NCBI GenBank assembly: GCA_010094045.1
Contig: ML986626.1
Location: 124,001-188,000, forward strand
Direction of reading: 5' to 3'
DNA: 64,000 nucleotides
DNA from: Lojkania enalia
Lineage: Eukaryota; Ascomycota; Dothideomycetes; Pleosporales
A program made the position numbers and the translations under genes. Below, in pieces: positions 45,143 through 57,127 of this stretch. The notes below the pieces were generated by a model that searched no databases, was not told the origin of the DNA, and was given only the letters and a program-made list of their open reading frames with translations. The first letter of the stretch is position 1. Each line of letters starts with the position of its first letter.

Positions 45143-48100
45143 ATGGGCCGCAAACCGGGAAGGTCTTCTACCACCGCTCTCAGGAGCTCCTCAAAAAGGA
45201 CAGCGCCGGACAAACCTACTCCCACCCGCCAATCCAAACGAACAAAAGCCACCCCTGCTAAGAGTCCATACTTTGAGCCAGATTCCTATGCTGTGGACGA
45301 GGACAATACTTCAACTGATGAAAAGGATGGATATACCCCCGAATATGAGGTAGAAAATAGCAAGGATATTTTAGACTCTGACCACGATGAGCCCTCTAGC
45401 GAGGAAGATGTGAAGCCCAAGAAAGGTGCCGCGAGAGGACGTTCTACAAAGCAATCCTCTATGCCCGTGCGCAAAAAACCAGCTGAGGAGAAAGAGCTTT
45501 TGAAGATTGGAGCAAAGCTTGAGCCTGGCACTCAGCTGATCATCAAGAAGCCGAAAGCAAGGGCTGCAGGAGATACGGCCTATAGTGATGACACAATTCA
45601 TCCCAATACCATGCTATTCCTTTCCGACTTAACGGCCAACAACGATCGTCAGTGGTTGAAGAGTATGTTTCCCCTCCCTTGAATGCAGTGCTCTAGCGCT
45701 AGCGATTCGATCAGGCTTTCCCGAGGCGTACCGTGAGGCAAGATATGGCGGAGACATTATCATGCGAACATAGAAGTGCAGCTAATAATGTTACAGTGCA
45801 TGATTCAGACTATCGTGTTTCTTTACAAGATTTCAAAACCTTCATTGAGAAATTGTCCGAAAAAGTAACAGAGGCCGACGACACGGTTCCAGAGTTGCCC
45901 GTCAAGGACATTGTAAGTGACCTAGCGAGCAAGTATCTTGAGTTCACAGTCATTAAAAGCAATCAGATCTTCCGTATATATCGAGGTAAGAAGTTCAGGT
46001 CTAACAGTTGGATTATTGTAAACAAATAGCAGACATTCGCTTCTCTAAAGACCCAACCCCGTACAAGGTAGGTAGCATTCTAGCCAAGCAGGCCCTTCTA
46101 CATCAGGGTGTCACTCATGCTGTGAGGTGTGGAAACGCATCAACTATAGGCCTAGCCGACATTCTAGAGGTGTAATGCTAATTTCAAGTAGACACACTTC
46201 TCAGCTGCGTGGAGTCGTACAGGCCGCAAGGGTCAGTCAGAATTCTCTGCTTGCTCGCCTGTCTCACGTTAACAATAATTGGCAGGACCATATGCGGCAT
46301 ACTATGTGCAAATACAGCCTCTTGGTTCAAGTTTTGTTGGTAAGTTCTATAGTCCATTTTCCGTTCTCGTTCCATGCCCGAAGCAAGGGCTCATCCTAGC
46401 CACTCTTGGCTTTGCAATACATGCCATACGGAAAAGTGCCAGCCACTGGATATTCGAGGTAGTTATCGCTATACTGTGTCACATCATCCGACTGTTAAAT
46501 AATCTCCCATGGCCGTCGATCCATATCTGGTGCCGCAAAGTCCCAATGAATTGCGGGATCGTGGCAATGCCTTGTGCGCCATCAACACTGGGCAACATGG
46601 TCTTGACATGCGATGCACCGCGAAAGGCCTTTGCGTGCTATGCTCTCGCTAGATGATACGACTTCCGTCGAATTTTGAACTAGTCAGGAAACGATAACCT
46701 TGGTACCCAAATTCGGAGCAAGTAAGCTTACTTGACGATCGTCGTAGCGCCAATTTGGACAAATCATTCTATAATTCGATTTGTTCTGGCTTGCATACAT
46801 GGTGTGTTGGCTGAGCTGAAAGATATGAGCTTAATCGCATGCGGAAAGTCCTAGTCACACTAGGGGCAGGGCAAAGAGATCTACATAACGCAGCGATAAC
46901 AACGCAGAGGAGCGTTTTGCCAACATTACGATTCCAGCAAGAAACAAAGCACTCGAACCGCAGGTTGTCGACACGCCTCGGATTCGCGCCAATCAACGGA
47001 CAGGCGCTGTGCAGGCACGTCCTTCAAAACAATTTCCCGACCACGACGACCGTACCCGAGTCCTCGGATCATTCTCCAGTACTACCAACATCCTTTGTTT
47101 TAGGTGTCGAAGGATATAAAGAGAGCATCGAGCGTATCGTAAATCTATGGCCGTTCGGGTTGAGTACAACGTATCGAGTCGATCGCTACTTGGACTGCGT
47201 GACAACCAATATGGTGCTCCAGGAGAAGGGAAGGGCTTGACTTTATCCACCTCAGCATCTTAAGTACAATAGATGATTCGATAACCCCTCGTTGATGAGA
47301 ATAGACCACACGGGCCTGTCACTGCTGAAGTGCCTGTTGCTTGTCTGCTGGCAACGTCTGGAATAGAATATCTACAACTCTACCCTTCATTTTCCCGCAG
47401 CCTCTCGGCAGGAGAGAGCATCTACCATACCGTCACATCGATGCTACCTGGATACCTAAGGGACGGACCGTCAAGAGCTGTTGAGACAGTAAGAGCGAAT
47501 CTCTCTCGCTCTGTAGTAGGCGCACACATCAGCGATGCGGACGAATATCCAACCTTTACGGTACCTTGTTCTGACACAAATCCTATGACATATGGATGAA
47601 TGCGAACGCTCGGGAGTCGTCAAATGTTCTCATCGGCGATCGGCTGTGGACTCGTTCCCAGTCACTGTCGCTGGTAACTGACCAACCCAGACTGCCCAAT
47701 GGGCAGACCCTTTTGATTTAGAGAGAAACATGAAGCCTTCCTAACGTCAAAGGGACCTAGGAGGTTTTTGGAGCAGGAACCTAGCGTTTAGTCCGCGCAG
47801 GAGTCGGATTTCACGAGGCCGCCTATTAATCGATTACAGCAGGCCATCGAAGGCCCCTACTATTATCATCCTCCAGCCGCTGCCATGTCCTTTGATATGT
47901 TTATCTTATGTTTGACACGTTTCGGATAGCGATGCTGACTTGTCGTCTGAAGGTGGTGGTCTCTGGCAACCAGAACCAGGGGCGTTGAACGCTCTTCGAA
48001 GGGATATTGATCGGAAGCCGCACAAGATCAAACGAGTCTTGACTGATGCAAGAATCCGCAAAGCCTTCTTCGGAGGCATCGATGATGATGAGAAGAAGGC

Positions 48101-49620
48101 TGTCAAAGCCTTTACGAATCAGTCTAGTAATGCGTCAACAGCTCTCAAGAAGCATCCCAAAGTAAGTTTCATGTTCATTTTTCAATATAATCGAGCACTG
48201 TGAGTTACGTGGAAGCGCTGCTGGACACTATCGTGCCCCCATTCGAGATATTGACACGGTTCTTTTGTGTCAACCTTCGTGATAGAATGAGCTCGAGGGC
48301 ACTGGGGGCCCGGTTGGGGGAAATGACAGTAGAACAACATGTCGACAAACGCGCTCGATGGTAGATTTCACCGATGCTCTTCATGTCGACTTTGACGCAG
48401 AGATAAGATTTGGTAGGTTTGCCGATGACATTCAGGAGTTGAGGTGCTAGGGAAGATCTCGAGCGCTCGGTACCAAACAACTGAGGGCCGACACGAGTCA
48501 CCCCAAAACGGCATCCTTGTGACTTCACGGGGCACTACGGCTATTGTCTATCATCTGCTGTCTACTGCTTTAACATCACTATCTCGCCCATATCCTGCGT
48601 TTAGCAGCTCCCTCTAAACTTGTGGGAGATTCGGGCCCGTCGGGGCAGGTGCTGCTGACCAAAGAGCCATGCGGCACGGCCTAGCGCGTCCTGCGTGTGA
48701 AGACTCAAGGCCGGCGAGCTGGAGCATCCCACAGCAGAAGTGTACAGTGATCGGTGAAGGTCGGCTGAATTTCTCTATGCCACCTTGCCAATGTCCTGGC
48801 CGTTCCTTAGCAACTCCGTCTCGTCCGTCGCCTCGATGGATGTCGGCTGTGCCCCCTAATTGAGCAGACCCATTACGAACCAATTCAGCACCCGACGGGA
48901 AGAGTCTCACTTTAGCGCTCACAGTGATCCTATCCATGCAAAAGCATCTAGATAGTTATCGCTCTGTGCAACGGGCTTAAGAGGATTTGCTGACAGTGGC
49001 TATTCATAGGGTTACGAGAATGACCACAAGGACATTGAACTCCTCCGGCTCCGCAACTTCACGCTAGGCACCAAATTGACTGATGACGAAGTGGTGGGAG
49101 CGAAGGGCCTGGAACGCATTGCCGAGCTTGTGGCATGCCTGGTACCATTTGTAAGTAACTTGATTTTCCGGTACCTTTGCTGGAGGTCCTAGCGATTCGG
49201 TCTGTATTGGCCAGTGAGACTCGGGCCTACGGCGCAGAGAGACTGGCAGCACAGCACCGCTCAGCGAAGGGATCCTCGCCTGCGACGCTCAGCCGATAGA
49301 TTCCATGTTGGCTGGTCGGCTTCGTGCGTTGGCAATAATGCAGGCGAGCCCGACAAAACCGACCGATAACTAGACCGGCGCTGTTCACGGTGGGGAAAAG
49401 CGCCAGCTCAAGGTTGCAGCGCGCTGTCCTTCCCGGTTCCCCCCCTCTTGGGGCGAGGCACGAGCAGAGAACTAACAAGTTGTTGCAGGTCACCTACCTC
49501 AATAGCGTCGTCATGCCGGACGAGGAGCCGTCGACCTCTGACGAGGATGAGGAGGAGGATGAGGACGACGACGAGGGAAGCGGCCAGAGCCCTGGCGGGG
49601 CGGGAGACGAAGACGATTAA
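45143..49620 (+). CDS. DUF2461 (TIGR02453-type) protein in nine exons with very large introns
   Basis: 421-residue protein of unknown function from exons 45143-45662, 45797-45912, 45967-45985, 46033-46067, 46192-46231, 46286-46339, 47953-48161, 49010-49150, 49489-49620; all phases agree and the total is divisible by three. The first 145 residues are basic and acidic low complexity with possible nuclear signals. The DUF2461 domain begins at NTMLFLSDLTANNDRQWLK and continues through KDIIFRIYRDIRFSKDPTPY, THFSAAWSRTGRKGPYAAYY and SFVGGGLWQPEPGALNALRR, then LKKHPKGYENDHKDIELLRL. It ends in a strongly acidic tail (EDEEEDEDDDEGSG). Introns are 133, 54, 47, 124, 54, 1613, 848 and 338 nt; such long ones are exceptional in this window. 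The 54-nt second intron (45913-45966) keeps frame and has no stop. Domain recognition is firm; the splice model is inferred from domain continuity. Confidence 0.8.
46340..47952 (+). other. 1613-nt intron of the DUF2461 gene
   Basis: Begins GTAAGT and ends TCTGAAG; it separates SFVG from GGLWQPE, a join that restores the domain. It holds an unexplained open stretch of 133 codons at 46839-47240 on the same strand, with no recognised domain, and no terminal repeats that I can see. It may be an old insertion that has lost its signature. Confidence 0.6.
48162..49009 (+). other. 848-nt intron of the DUF2461 gene
   Basis: Begins GTAAGT and ends TTCATAG; joins ALKKHPK to GYENDHKDIELL. No ORF or repeat with recognisable identity lies inside. 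Confidence 0.6.
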
Positions 49621-52600
49621 GGAGCGGTGGCGGGATTATTCAAAGGTGAGCAGTAGCATGCGGCGTAGGTAGAGGATCCTCCTGTGCAGGGCGACTGGGC
49701 GCGCTCTCAGCTTCGCAGGGCGTTGTCAAGGGCGGGCCGGGATTGGTGGACGGGCGGCAAATGATGCGAGCGCCATGTAGTCGCGCGCGCCATGCCGCAT
49801 TAAGCGCTCGGCGACTGGGTACAGCCAATGAAAGATGTCGTATTCTGCAACCGTGTGACCGGCAGTGGCGCTGACTGGCATTGCAAGCGAGCCCCAGAAG
49901 TTCTGCATTAGCGCTGCATGAGGCCGCAGCTGAGGACGGTCACGGGACCAGCTAGCAACGACGCTGAGGCCGCCAAGGGGCCACGATGGCTCCATTTCCC
50001 CCCCCCCCCGGCCCACAACTTCTCATCAACGGGCCGCGTCCTGCGAGTCGCCTCTCCTAGCGCGCTGCTGGTGCTGGTTTGTCTGCCCAGGGGGTTGTGG
50101 TGAGTTTGCTTGGCTGCTGCTGGCTGCTGCTAGCTGCTGGCTGGCTGCTGGCCCGCCGCCAAGCCATGACAGAACGTTGCTTGCCTCCCGTCCCTCACGC
50201 ACGCACCCCCCTTTACACAAGCAGTGCCAGGACTGCGGCTGCTTACGCCAGCGGGCTTTTTTCTTTGCTTTTGTCTGGAGTGCAGCTCCTACGACGCCGC
50301 CGCTGCTGGTTGCGACCCGACCAGGGTGTTTTGCCGGGCGACTTTCCCTATTCCTCCGATGCCTGCTCCCTCCCCACAGCGAACCCCCTCCCGGGCTGTA
50401 TGTCAGTCACAGGCCGCGACGGGCCGGGGCGCGAGATTCGCTCGCTGCATGGGGGCGACTATTGCAACAGTAGTAGTCCGCCTACAGCGACCCACACAAG
50501 GCTAACTGCATTTCACAGCACGGTTTCGACCGAGCCCGTTTAGTCGACACCAGCGGCTCGTTACCGCATCGGTGCGTTCCGCATCACGCACGCAGGGAAG
50601 CGCAAAGTGGCACGCCCAACAAGAACCACGTCCGATGCCTCCGCTGCCCGAAGCAGCGTTTCGACGTCGACGCCGTGCGACCTTCTGTGCAACCGATGAA
50701 ACTAGAGCCGTCAAGGCCATGACCATGGTACATCTTGCCCCCGTCTTACTCACACGCTCTAGTAGGGCACAAGGGACGGCTCGATGTTTTACTACTCACT
50801 ATGTCGCTGTACCTAGAGGAACGGCGGTGTGTTTGCTGCTCAAATTGCGCATGCCCGCGTCTCGTCTTCCTTTGTCTCATCACATCGGCCGGCTCCATCA
50901 TCGCATGGAGAGCGAATCACTTCCCAAGCATGCCTTCCCTATCCCGTATGCGTGACTCATGTTCCTTCACACCTATTTATCATATGCCGTCGCTATCATC
51001 GCAAAATACTGCCAGCTGGCTAGGGTGCTTGAAGGATTCCGAGAGATCATCTCACCCGGTGGCTCGCGGCTGCGTTGGGATGGAAAGATAACCCCCGCGC
51101 TTTCGCGGCTTATCACTCTACTTTTGCTCTTTGTCCAATATTCGCTCAGACTGCGGATGGGCTCAAGCCATCTATGTATGCTGTGTTCCTAGTTTTGGCT
51201 CTGCGACCCGTCGATATCCCAGATCGACCCGGCCCGCATCGCGACCCTGAATCTGGGGCCGCTCTTGATTGCACCCTTCCAACCCCCCCAACCCCAATCA
51301 AGCGGCTTGGGGGCCACCGCAGCGGGCATTGTGTTTCAATGACTGCTGACCGAAGCGGGGAATGCTGTACATAGCCGTCTGGAACCACCTTTTGTCCGGC
51401 CGATGCTGTGCCTCAACGCTATTCTGAGGGGGAGCGCACTACTGCAAGGACGGAATTCCTTGTAGAATATGAGTCTGTCTATGACCGGGCGGCGTTGAAC
51501 ATCTATATCAAGACACAACACGACGACGGACTCTAGTGAGTTGTCGACTGGTCGACCAACGTCACAAGACCGGCACGTACAGCCACTCAGGGCCTGAGCC
51601 ATGTTCGTATGGACGCGCGATCGGTGAACATCTCCCACTCCTATCCGCAGATGATCTGTTATTCAGGTAGACGCTTCGTCGTTGCTCTAGCATGTTGAGG
51701 TGGCACAGACGATCTATTCATAACTTGTTTGTAGAACGGCTTTCCCGCGTCTGACATGTCCAAGTGGGATAGACGCGCAGGATCGATGCAGCAGGGCTAC
51801 ACAGCTAGACCGACGGGCGCCAACTTTTACTACTTTCTCTCCTATATTGGCTACGTGTACACTCTTCTACTACTAGGCATTGCGAGTTCACCACTAAAGA
51901 GCCCAAAAGCCGAGGGTTACACGAATTCGTTAATCTAAATCCTGCCCCCGGATGCAGTAACTACAACGCCCAAACAAACCTTACTCTCCAGCTGCGTCCC
52001 GGCCCGTGATCGTGCCACATGCTGCAGTTTCATCTCTTAGCTCCCGGAATGTCCATGCGCTGGGCCGTTAATTGTAGCAGGCACGAACAGCCATGTACGA
52101 CTGAGTAACGTACAACTTTCGTCTCGTAAAAGGGTGAGAAAGCCGGACATCGATACCCTGGCCGCGCGGGACGAATCCCTCTACTTGGTCATGAGTTGAG
52201 TTGATGACGCCCGGACGGTTTGCCACGGCCGATTGGTCGATTCTACCTAATACACGAGGTTGCTGACATGGGATCCCATTTATCATCCAACATGGCAGCT
52301 GTCGGGGAGCGTTTCCACCTGAATTATATGCTCGTACCGTTCACAGCACCTGCACGCAGTTAACGGTTGCAGCCTTTGGATAGTGGGAATGCAGTGTGGC
52401 AATCAATCAAATTACAACTGCGGCATTCCATTTGCGACTGGTTGCATGTGAGTAAGCCTACCGGATACAACTTTCAATAATTGAGCAAAAGAACAGGGGC
52501 GGGAGGAGGAGGGCTGACCGGTGGCAGACGAAGTCTGATGACCTTCTGACCGCGCAATTTTTCATTTCCTTTTGCACTCGTCATCGATCATGGGTGCGTG

Positions 52601-52827
52601 ATTTACCCGTCGTCCAGCGCATCTATACAAGGCACACCATACCGACGCCATACGACAGCGAAGAAAATAAAGTCTGAATTATTGGAATATTTGAGGGCGA
52701 GGTGTTGATTGGCTCCATTTTTGCCGTCTACCGAGTCGTCTATGTGAATCAGCGGGCCGTAAGCCTGCATTTGCCCCCAATCACCGTCTAAGCAGCGCTA
52801 TCGACTCTCGACTACGAGACGGTCCAT

Positions 52828-52850
52828 GGCGTTTGGCGTTTGGCGTTTGG
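52828..52850. repeat. Tandem GGCGTTT repeat
   Basis: Three units of the heptamer GGCGTTT in tandem followed by GG. Confidence 0.8.
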
Positions 52851-54391
52851 TCGCCATGCGAGGATAACGGCCGTGGCATCTTGGTTTCAATTTAAACCCT
52901 CCCTCACTGTGCCCCACCGATCCCGCTAGTCAAAACCCTACTCCAGGATCCGAGGGCTAGCAACGAGGCGAGACTAATCTTTCACCATGCTCTCCATGGT
53001 GCATCGCAAACCATCCGCGCTGCTCCGTGGTATAATCTTTTCCCTTGCGAGAGAGCCTGCACTATCAACCCTTGAAGCATTTTTTTTAAACTTGATCTCG
53101 TCTGTTTGCCTTCTAGGGACTTAAAAAGATCGTCGACGAATCAGGGGCTTAGGTTGTAGAATTACCATGGATGGTGATGCCGGCTCCAAGGGTGGGCAAT
53201 GACTAAACGGTCAAAAGCTGGATGATGAAGGTTGATTCGAAGGGGAGCAATGGGCTCGCACTATGTCACGCTCCGCTCTGCAGGGTGCAACGACAATGAT
53301 GGTGGTTGACAAGAGCTGGTAGGAGTTCGTCTGGCACCCAAACCTTCGGTGGGCCACCGGCCCTAATTATTCACGCAAACCGCAAATTTCACTGAAGCCA
53401 TGCGAAATAGAGACGGCTATTCGCGTCATCCCGCTTTTGCTTTTCTCGGAGCTAGAGCTGTGCCCCGCTGACGAAAGAATTGCCTGATTCTGTCGAGTCA
53501 CGTACAGGAGAATGAATGCTCACCACCAACACCGCGTTGGCTGCCAGGATGGGGACGCCATCATCGCCCTCAAGAAACGAGGGCGGCCGAATAAGAGGGC
53601 GCTGCAGGAGCGGACCAGCCCACCAGCCCTACAATGGCTCATGTGCGACGGGCTAGCCTCGCAGGCCCGCCGCCCAGGATGTGGGAACTAGCTCGGCCAG
53701 ATGCTGGCACGCGAACGAGTATCATCATCTCATTCCGTAGTCTTGTCCCGTTGCGAGCGGAGGTGTGCTCCACACCGGCCGGAGCGCAAACACAGCCAGT
53801 ACCAGTACCAGTACCAGAACGGTAGTCAGGACTCAGGGCAGGCGTCATTATTGCTGCCACTGCAGGCGAGCCGGGCGGCAGCCGGCGTGGCCGTCAGAGA
53901 AGGTTTGGCCGTCACAACGCTCAACCGTGGATATAGTAGCGCAGGCAGTGGGGAATGGGATGGGCGGCCCCAGAACCAGCACACCCAATTGCCCGAGAAG
54001 GGCCTCGGACGCGCAATGCGCAGTGGGATCATGGGTGGATGAGGAGATCGCGATCTACTACGGGCGAGCTCCGAGGCGTAGACGGATGTGTGTAGTGCGT
54101 AATGTAATAATGTATGTAGGTGGTATGTATAGCTGGTGCGCGTGAGGGAGGGGGAGGGGCCTGGCGCTGGGCAGCGTTCCAGCGTCCAGCAGCCAGTACG
54201 GACGCCGCAATGTCGCAGTGCGCGGTGTGGGGGGGGGGGTTGGGAGACAGCGGGCGGTACGGCTGTCACGACGACCGCGTTGAACAAGCACGATACCGAT
54301 GTACGTATGTATGTACCGTACATATGGTGCGTGACGCAAGGAGGCAGGCTTCTGCGAGCGAGCGGTCGGCTGTCGCTGAAGCAGCCTCTTT

Positions 54392-54395
<4 letters not shown>

Positions 54396-54423
<28 letters not shown>
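54396..54423. repeat. CTG trinucleotide repeat
   Basis: Nine CTG units directly followed by a GC-dinucleotide stretch and a C-run. It is outside any supported gene. Confidence 0.9.
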
Positions 54424-54948
54424 GCGCGCGCCCCCCTCCCCAGGACTCCAGGAGGGAGATCCCATCCCATGTGGCATCGGGAAGAACCGTTCGGGAGCTT
54501 GGCCGGGCGATGAACGAAGCTGGCCCAAGAAGCTGCTGGCTGGTGCAGCACCAGCGCCATCCCTGGCAATGCCCCTGTCGTTCCCAACACGCCCTCGTCT
54601 GTCACGCCGCCGCAGCCAGGCGCGCCGAAAGGGGCTGTGAGCTGCCCAGCTGCTGCGTCGACGAGCTGCACTGCACGGCCGCATTCTCTCTCTCTCTCGT
54701 GCCTCGCGCGCGCTGCCCGCTCGCCGTGCTTCCTCGGCTGGACGCCTGCACAGCGCCGGCCGTGGTTGCACGTGTGCGACGCAGACGCACGAGACGGGCA
54801 CGTTGCGGCTTTTCGTGATGCGACGCTGCTGCCATGCCATGCCTGCCATGTCCACCCGCCGTCATGGCCCCAAGCCGGCCGGGCGGCGGCGGGCGCTGGC
54901 TGCAGGCCGGGACGTCTAGGGGGAGTGACAGGACATGGACGCTGGGGG

Positions 54949-55010
54949 CACACAGCACACAGCACACAGCACACAGCACAGGACCTCACAGGACAGGACA
55001 GGACAGGACA
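54949..55010. repeat. CACACAG and GGACA tandem repeats
   Basis: About four units of a CACACAG/CAGCACA heptamer (54949-54981) and then four units of GGACA (54989-55010). Confidence 0.8.
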
Positions 55011-55359
55011 CCGCACCGCGGGCGACCACTGGCCACAGGCCACAGGGACGACACACCTGGGCAGCACTAGGACGCTGGGGCACGCAGACTAGTGGGCCGC
55101 TGCCGTGACGGGCTGATTTGACGGCTCTTCACTGCCAGCAGCAGGGAACAGGCCCGCCCGCACCACGCCGTCTGTGCGGCCCAAACCTTGGGCCGTGGAA
55201 ATAATAGTGTGTGGGCGTCCCGTCTCCAAACCCTCTTCTACTCGGAACCTCCCTTCGCCTCCCTGCTGTCGGTACCACCCCAAGCGCTCAAGAGCCCTCT
55301 CCGCGCCTCTTGCCAGCCTTATTCGAGAAGCGCCTGCGACCCAACTCCTTCTCCTCCCC

Positions 55360-55387
55360 TTCTTCTTCTTCTTCTTCTTCTTCTTCT
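55360..55387. repeat. CTT trinucleotide repeat in probable leader
   Basis: About nine TTC/CTT units in a pyrimidine-rich tract about 400 bp before the Zn2Cys6 start codon. Such tracts mark transcription starts or leaders in filamentous fungi. Confidence 0.8.
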
Positions 55388-55794
55388 CCTGCTTCTCCTC
55401 CCCTCCCTCCTGTCTTGTGCCATCTCACCTGTCCTCAGCAGCGGCACCTACCGCCACCGCATCGTGTTGCCGGAACCGTCTGCTGAGTGTGTCGCCGCCG
55501 ATCCACCGCCCACACCGTTGGCTTGGCCTCCTGCACTTCACCTCACTTGCACTGCCCGCCTCTCTTTTCTGACTTGCAGCGCATCCGCTCTCGACGGGCC
55601 GGCCAGTATTTGACCGTGACACGACAGAGCGCCCCAGAGGATCACCCGCACACCCTTTGCGACCTGATCCTTTTTCTTCCTCAGGCTCCCGCCCCTGCGC
55701 CCCTGGTTCATGGTCGTCTCGTCACGTCCCACGTCGTAGCAGGGCGGAATAACCTCCTCCAAGGTAAACATCAATTCTCCATCCACGTACGCCA

Positions 55795-57127
55795 ATGTTT
55801 CCTCACCAGGGAGGCCACGGTCAGCTTCCTACCCATTGGCAGCCGCCCACTCCTCACCAACCCGCCCACGGCTCTTACCCCCCGCCGCCCTCTCATGTAA
55901 GTCGATCATGTGCCTTCCTCAATAAGCATGCCTTCACCGCACGCCGTATTAAACCGAACCAAATCCCCTCGCGCTGACCGCCTCGTTCGCGTAGATCACT
56001 ACGTCTCTCCCACCTCCACAAGAACCTCGACCCGATATGGCCGCTCATCAACACCCTCAGCAGCCATATCGTCTACCCGGGCCGCACGAATGGACGCGAG
56101 CACCTCCTCCTCCAGAAACATTTCGAGGCGGCCCGCCTCCGCCGAACTATCCTACCCACCAGCCTCCCGCCCCTCGCCAGCGGACTGCAATTGCGTGCCG
56201 CTACTGCAGAAGGCGCAAGGTAACGCGGACCACTAATGCCCCTTGAAATGGCTTTGCTAATCATCGACAAAATAGATTCGCTGCTCCGGTTTCGAGGCAA
56301 CGGAAGATGGCCGCTGCTCTAACTGCATGAGGTTCAATCAGGACTGCATCTTCACTCCTGTCTCGGCACAGACGCAAGCCTTTGTTCCAGCGCATACCGT
56401 CTGGCGCGGAGTGGGACAGCCCCCGCCCATGTATGGAGCATACGGACAGCCTCTCCCCCCTGCGACTCCCGCAGAATCCTATGCCCAACCACCACGGCAA
56501 ACGGCATACCTGCCTAGTCCCACTAGCGCATCAGGTCCGTACTCAGCTTCTTCTTCATTTGGTCCGTTGCCTAGTGTTCCTCATGATGATAGAAGCCGTG
56601 ATCCGCTGGGCAGCAGGAAGAGGTCATATGCCGAGCCTCATACGCCGACTCGTCCTCCATCCAACCCTGCTCCAGCATCACAGCTTCGTTATCAGAGCAC
56701 TAGGCCGGAATATACCTATACAGACTCAATGTCTCTAACTAGCGCTGCGTCTCCAGCGTCCGCGTCCCCGTACTCATCTGCCGCGCCACCGCCTGCTTCC
56801 TCGCCATACTACGCTTCTCAACCCCCTCGTCGCTCGTCCCCGCAGAGCAGCACATATGGAGATTATGGAAGCGGGTCCTCTTCATCCCCGCGGACACAAA
56901 ATTCGAGCACTCCCAGTGTCCCATCTCCTTATTATGCCGCCCCTCCCCCTCCTCCGAGCGGGCTACAGCCCCTTCCGCCTCGTAGCGATGGCAGAACTCC
57001 CCCGCCGGCTTCGCAGGGAGCGTCTAGACCAGGGATGCGTATCAATGACCTCGTGAGCGATAACGGGAATGGACGGAGCTCTACCGATTCCGATATGCTC
57101 AACATGCTTAATCGTCGACCAATGTAA
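55795..57127 (+). CDS. Zn2Cys6 (fungal binuclear cluster) transcription factor
   Basis: Predicted nuclear regulator of 392 residues from exons 55795-55896, 55995-56219 and 56276-57127, joined at phase 0; introns are 98 and 56 nt. The N-terminus is His/Pro/Gln-rich. The zinc cluster has Cys102, Cys105, Cys112, Cys123, Cys126 and Cys133 (C-x2-C-x6-C-x10-C-x2-C-x6-C), in RQRTAIACRYCRRRK joined to IRCSGFEATEDGRCSNC. The second intron cuts the cluster just after its basic segment. The rest is disordered, Pro/Ser/Tyr-rich, with a possible short conserved end (GMRINDLVSDN ... DMLNMLNRRPM). There is no fungal_trans middle homology domain, so this is one of the short, domain-poor factors. The cluster resembles the protein called RfeD in Aspergillus, but this is from memory and I leave the symbol blank. 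The very long upstream region suggests regulated expression. Confidence 0.9.

Larger units (their letters stand above)
49621..55794. other. Long GC-rich leader/promoter region upstream of the Zn2Cys6 gene
   Basis: Over 6 kb with no supportable gene. GC-rich parts leave several frames open on both strands (the longest, 53826-55067 minus, 413 codons, overlaps plus-strand ORFs of 232 and 151 codons), but their translations are low-complexity Arg/Ala/Pro/Cys sequence with no domains. Simple repeats are frequent from 52.8 kb on. The right end (about 55.3-55.8 kb) with CTT and CT-rich tracts is probably the 5' leader of the gene at 55795. Confidence 0.5.

Noticed and set aside
53826..55067. 413-codon minus-strand ORF as a gene
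   Set aside because: Low-complexity translation, no domain, overlaps other long frames on plus in a GC-rich repeat area; stop-free by composition.
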